Source: Steinernema hermaphroditum (Eukaryota > Nematoda > Chromadorea > Rhabditida > Steinernematidae). Taken from it: DNA of 64,000 nucleotides. A program made the translations under genes and the position numbers. The stretch is taken from positions 99,218-163,217 of the forward strand of contig CM059624.1 of assembly GCA_030435675.1 (NCBI GenBank), written 5' to 3'. Of the stretch, positions 59,919 to 64,000 are shown in pieces (within the stretch, counting starts at the first letter, position 1; each line of letters opens with the position of its first letter). The notes beneath the pieces were generated by a model. That model was not told where the DNA came from. It made no database searches and worked only from the letters and a program-made list of their open reading frames with translations.

Positions 59919-62900
59919 TCAATTCGAGACAGCAGGGCCCTTGCTCACACCAAGAGCTCTGCATCTGACCCTCCTGCTCCAAAGTACCATAGCATTTTTA
60001 TGATTGGATCTTGTAGAACTGCACGAGCCTGATCGAACGCGCCTACTCTCGTTGGATTTCCTGTGGACTATCTTAGTTTCCTGCAAAACTTTCAATTCGA
60101 GACAGACAGGGCCCTTGTTCACACCAAGAGCTCTGCATCTGACCCTCCTGCTCCAAAGTACCATAGCATTTTTATGATTGGATCTTGTAGAACTGCACGA
60201 GCCTGATCGAACGCGCCTACTCTCGTTGGGTTTCCTGTGGACTATCTTAGTTTCCTGCAAAACTTTCAATTCGAGACAGATAGGGCCTTGTTCATACAAA
60301 GAGTTCTGCATCTGACCCTCCTGCTCCAAAGTACCATAGCATTTTTATGATTGGATCTTGTAGAACTGCACGAGCCTGATCGAACGCGCCTACTCTCGTT
60401 GGATTTCCTGTGGACTATCTTAGTTTCCTGCAAAACTTTCAATTCGAGACAGATAGGGCCCTTGTTCATACAAAGAGCTCTGCATCTGACCCTCCTGCTC
60501 CAAAGTACCATAGCATTTTTATGATTGGATCTTGTAGAACTGCACGAGCCTGATCGAACGCGCCTACTCTCGTTCGGATTACTGTGGACTATCTTAGTTT
60601 CCTGCAAAACTTTCAATTCGAGACAGATAGGGCCCTTGTTCATACAAAGAGTTCTGCATCTGACCCTCCTGCTCCAAAGTACCATAGCATTTTTATGATT
60701 GGATCTTGTAGAACTGCACGAGCCTGATCGAACGCGCCTATTCTCGTTGGGTTTCCTGTGGACTATCTTAGTTTCCTGCAAAACTTTCAATTCGAGACAG
60801 CAGGGCCCTTGCTCACACCAAGAGCTCTGCATCTGACCCTCCTGCTCCAAAGTACCATAGCATTTTTATGATTGGATCTTGTAGAACTGCACGAGCCTGA
60901 TCGAACGCGCCTACTCTCGTTGGATTTCCTGTGGACTATCTTAGTTTCCTGCAAAACTTTCAATTCGAGACAGATAGGGCCTTGTTCATACAAAGAGTTC
61001 TGCATCTGACCCTCCTGCTCCAAAGTACCATAGCATTTTTATGATTGGATCTTGTAGAACTGCACGAGCCTGATCGAACGCGCCTACTCTCGTTGGATTT
61101 CCTGTGGACTATCTTAGTTTCCTGCAAAACTTTCAATTCGAGACAGATAGGGCCCTTGTTCATACAAAGAGTTCTGCATCTGACCCTCCTGCTCCAAAGT
61201 ACCATAGCATTTTTATGATTGGATCTTGTAGAACTGCACGAGCCTGATCGAACGCGCCTACTCTCGTTGGATTTCCTGTGGACTATCTTAGTTTCCTGCA
61301 AAACTTTCAATTCGAGACAGATAGGGCCCTTGTTCATACAAAGAGCTCTGCATCTGACCCTCCTGCTCCAAAGTACCATAGCATTTTTATGATTGGATCT
61401 TGTAGAACTGCACGAGCCTGATCGAACGCGCCTATTCCCGTTCGGATTACTGTGGACTATCTTAGTTTCCTGCAAAACTTTCAATTCGAGACAGATAGGG
61501 CCCTTGTTCATACAAAGAGTTCTGCATCTGACCCTCCTGCTCCAAAGTACCATAGCATTTTTATGATTGGATCTTGTAGAACTGCACGAGCCTGATCGAA
61601 CGCGCCTACTCTCGTTGGATTTCCTGTGGACTATCTTAGTTTCCTGCAAAACTTTCAATTCGAGACAGACAGGGCCCTTGCTCACACCAAGAGCTCTGCA
61701 TCTGACCCTCCTGCTCCAAAGTACCATAGCATTTTTATGATTCGATCTTGTAGAACTGCACGAGCCTGATCGAACGCGCCTACTCTCGTTGGATTTCCTG
61801 TGGACTATCTTAGTTTCCTGCAAAACTTTCAATTCGAGACAGATAGGGCCTTGTTCATACAAAGAGTTCTGCATCTGACCCTCCTGCTCCAAAGTACCAT
61901 AGCATTTTTATGATTGGATCTTGTAGAACTGCACGAGCCTGATCGAACGCGCCTATTCCCGTTCGGATTTACTGTGGACTATCTTAGTTTCCTGCAAAAC
62001 TTTCAATTCGAGACAGATAGGGCCTTGTTCATGCAAAGAGTTCTGCATCTGACCCTCCTGCTCCAAAGTACCATAGCATTTTTATGATTGGATCTTGTAG
62101 AACTGCACGAGCCTGATCGAACGCGCCTATTCCCGTTGGGTTTACTGTGGACTATCTTAGTTTCCTGCAAAACTTTCAATTCGAGACAGATAGGGCCTTG
62201 TTCATACAAAGAGTTCTGCATCTGACCCTCCTGCTCCAAAGTACCATAGCATTTTTATGATTGGATCTTGTAGAACTGCACGAGCCTGATCGAACGCGCC
62301 TACTCTCGTTGGATTTCCTGTGGACTATCTTAGTTTCCTGCAAAACTTTCAATTCGAGACAGATAGGGCCTTGTTCATACAAAGAGTTCTGCATCTGACC
62401 CTCCTGCTCCAAAGTACCATAGCATTTTTATGATTGGATCTTGTAGAACTGCACGAGCCTGATCGAACGCGCCTATTCCCGTTGGGATTACTGTGGACTA
62501 TCTTAGTTTCCTGCAAAACTTTCAATTCGAGACAGCAGGGCCCTTGCTCACACCAAGAGCTCTGCATCTGACCCTCCTGCTCCAAAGTACCATGGCATTT
62601 TTATGATTGGATCTTATAGAACTGCACGAGCCTGATCGAACGCGCCTACTCCCGTTGGATTTCCTGTGGACTATCTTAGTTTCCTGCAAAACTTTCAATT
62701 CGAGACAGTTAGGGCCTTGTTCATACAAAGAGTTCTGCATCTGACCCTCCTGCTCCAAAGTACCATAGCATTTTTATGATTGGATCTTGTAGAACTGCAC
62801 GAGCCTGATCGAACGCGCCTACTCTCGTTGGATTTCCTGTGGACTATCTTAGTTTCCTGCAAAACTTTCAATTCGAGACAGATAGGGCCTTGTTCATACA

Positions 62901-64000
62901 AAGAGCTCTGCATCTGACCCTCCTGCTCCAAAGTACCATAGCATTTTTATGATTGGATCTTGTAGAACTGCACGAGCCTGATCGAACGCGCCTATTCCCG
63001 TTGGGATTACTGTGGACTATCTTAGTTTCCTGCAAAACTTTCAATTCGAGACAGATAGGGCCTTGTTCATGCAAAGAGTTCTGCATCTGACCCTCCTGCT
63101 CCAAAGTACCATAGCATTTTTATGATTGGATCTTGTAGAACTGCACGAGCCTGATCGAACGCGCCTACTCTCGTTGGATTTCCTGCGGACTATCTTAGTT
63201 TCCTGCAAAACTTTCAATTCGAGACAGCAGGGCCCTTGCTCACACCAAGAGCTCTGCATCTGACCCTCCTGCTCCAAAGTACCATAGCATTTTTATGATT
63301 CCATCTTGTAGAACTGCACGAGCCTGATCGAACGCGCCTACTCTCGTTGGATTTCCTGTGGACTATCTTAGTTTCCTGCAAAACTTTCAATTCGAGACAG
63401 TTAGGGCCTTGTTCATACAAAGAGTTCTGCATCTGACCCTCCTGCTCCAAAGTACCATAGCATTTTTATGATTGGATCTTGTAGAACTGCACGAGCCTGA
63501 TCGAACGCGCCTACTCTCGTTGGATTTCCTGTGGACTATCTTAGTTTCCTGCAAAACTTTCAATTCGAGACAGATAGGGCCTTGTTCATGCAAAGAGCTC
63601 TGCATCTGACCCTCCTGCTCCAAAGTACCATAGCATTTTTATGATTGGATCTTGTAGAACTGCACGAGCCTGATCGAACGCGCCTATTCCCGTTGGGATT
63701 ACTGTGGACTATCTTAGTTTCCTGCAAAACTTTCAATTCGAGACAGCAGGGCCCTTGCTCACACCAAGAGCTCTGCATCTGACCCTCCTGCTCCAAAGTA
63801 CCATAGCATTTTTATGATTCCATCTTGTAGAACTGCACGAGCCTGATCGAACGCGCCTACTCTCGTTGGATTTCCTGTGGACTATCTTAGTTTCCTGCAA
63901 AACTTTCAATTCGAGACAGTTAGGGCCTTGTTCATACAAAGAGTTCTGCATCTGACCCTCCTGCTCCAAAGTACCATAGCATTTTTATGATTGGATCTTG
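59919..64000 (-). repeat. Reverse satellite domain 9, to the window edge
   Basis: Reverse units of 173 and 174 bp. The 'ggaaatccaacgagagt' block dominates between 59,919 and 61,900, where five 174-bp units in a row keep one reading frame open. W and L units alternate loosely after 62,300. The sequence ends inside a unit at gattggatcttg, so the reverse array continues beyond the window. Confidence 0.88.

Larger units (their letters stand above)
1..64000. repeat. 173-bp satellite DNA array filling the window
   Basis: Every part of the window is a copy of one unit of about 173 bp. Units share fixed landmarks: gtccacag (consensus 1-8), ggcgcgttcgatcaggctcg (27-46), a run of five A (70-74), tttggagcagg (86-96), gtcagatgcag (100-110), gtctcgaattgaaag (139-153) and gcaggaaactaag (158-170). 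Unit length is mostly 173 bp; 174 bp occurs when one base is added near consensus 131-137, and 161 bp after a 12-bp deletion at 76-87. Base composition of a typical unit is 83 G/C of 173. I estimate about 264 forward units up to 45,562 and about 107 reverse units after it. No inserted unique DNA or transposon was seen. The last unit is cut by the window edge and the array continues past both ends. This is typical eukaryotic satellite heterochromatin; the centromeric role is inferred from unit size and HOR structure. Family name and species are not recognised. Confidence 0.97.

Noticed and set aside
60960..61892. A 310-codon reverse open frame
   Set aside because: Same explanation: consecutive 174-bp satellite units keep the frame open. 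The frame does not hold over neighbouring units and there is no bias towards silent changes.
1..64000. Hundreds of 65-95-codon open frames on both strands
   Set aside because: They recur with the 173-bp period, mostly start at TTG, run across a unit boundary in shifted frame and stop at a fixed place. They are shadows of the satellite, not genes.
1..64000. CRISPR array or bacterial direct-repeat locus
   Set aside because: The whole 173-bp period is conserved, with no short repeat plus unique spacer pattern and no adjacent cas-like genes.
1..64000. Alpha satellite, because of the similar unit length
   Set aside because: Length is 173 rather than 171 bp, G+C is about 48%, and none of the familiar alpha-satellite sequence is present.
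1..64000. Ribosomal spacer or 5S rDNA tandem array
   Set aside because: No stretch resembles 5S or other rRNA coding sequence; the complete unit is accounted for by the 173-bp satellite.

Overview
The whole 64 kb window is one tandem satellite DNA array. No unique-copy sequence, gene, RNA gene, transposon or CRISPR array is visible. The unit is about 173 bp and about 48% G+C. I estimate about 370 units, the last one cut by the window edge. The array runs past both ends of the window. A block of this kind points to a eukaryotic chromosome, most plausibly a centromeric, pericentromeric or other heterochromatic block. The unit length is nucleosome-scale, as in many centromeric satellites. I do not recognise the monomer. 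It is not primate alpha satellite (171 bp) nor any plant or animal centromere repeat I can recall, so I name no species.

Consensus positions below count the unit from the motif gtccacag as 1-8. Two main subtypes differ at consensus 109-138. W units have gagctct...ggtgtgagcaagggccctgctg features. L units have gaactct...tgcatgaacaaggccctatctg features. A second variable block at consensus 7-26 is either the 'taatcccaacgggaat' form or the 'ggaaatccaacgagagt' form. A third variable spot lies at 58-68. Combinations of these three blocks act as barcodes that reveal duplications inside the array.

Layout. 1-13,990: low-diversity forward units, mostly the 'cccaacggg' form, with 173- and 174-bp units mixed. 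13,991-16,902: divergent forward units, including the most degraded copies in the window. 16,903-22,160: forward units that begin to alternate W and L. 22,161-28,973: mixed, divergent forward units. 28,974-40,460: fairly regular W/L alternation (dimer of about 346 bp) with several multi-unit block duplications. 40,461-45,562: a domain rich in 161-bp units (12-bp internal deletion), organised into a 508-bp trimer and then a nearly perfect 829-bp five-unit higher-order repeat (HOR). Exactly between 45,562 and 45,563 the array changes orientation. 45,563-47,337: reverse units that again include the deletion allele, with a trimer of about 508 bp. 47,338-54,203: reverse mixed units. 54,204-59,918: reverse units with a recurring four-unit core every 8-9 units (1,384, 1,386 and 1,559 bp). 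59,919-64,000: reverse, fairly uniform units.

The strongest observations are these. (1) A sharp inversion breakpoint cuts a young 829-bp HOR and leaves a 12-nt loop hairpin. (2) Its two arms do not mirror each other, which argues against a simple fold-back read artefact. (3) Deletion alleles at one site cluster only around the breakpoint. (4) W units, but much less L units, carry a 17-bp motif matching 8 of the 9 fixed bases of the CENP-B box, giving an alternating box layout in the dimeric domains. The many short open frames are by-products of a 173/174-bp unit that happens to contain few stops, and I do not call any of them a gene.
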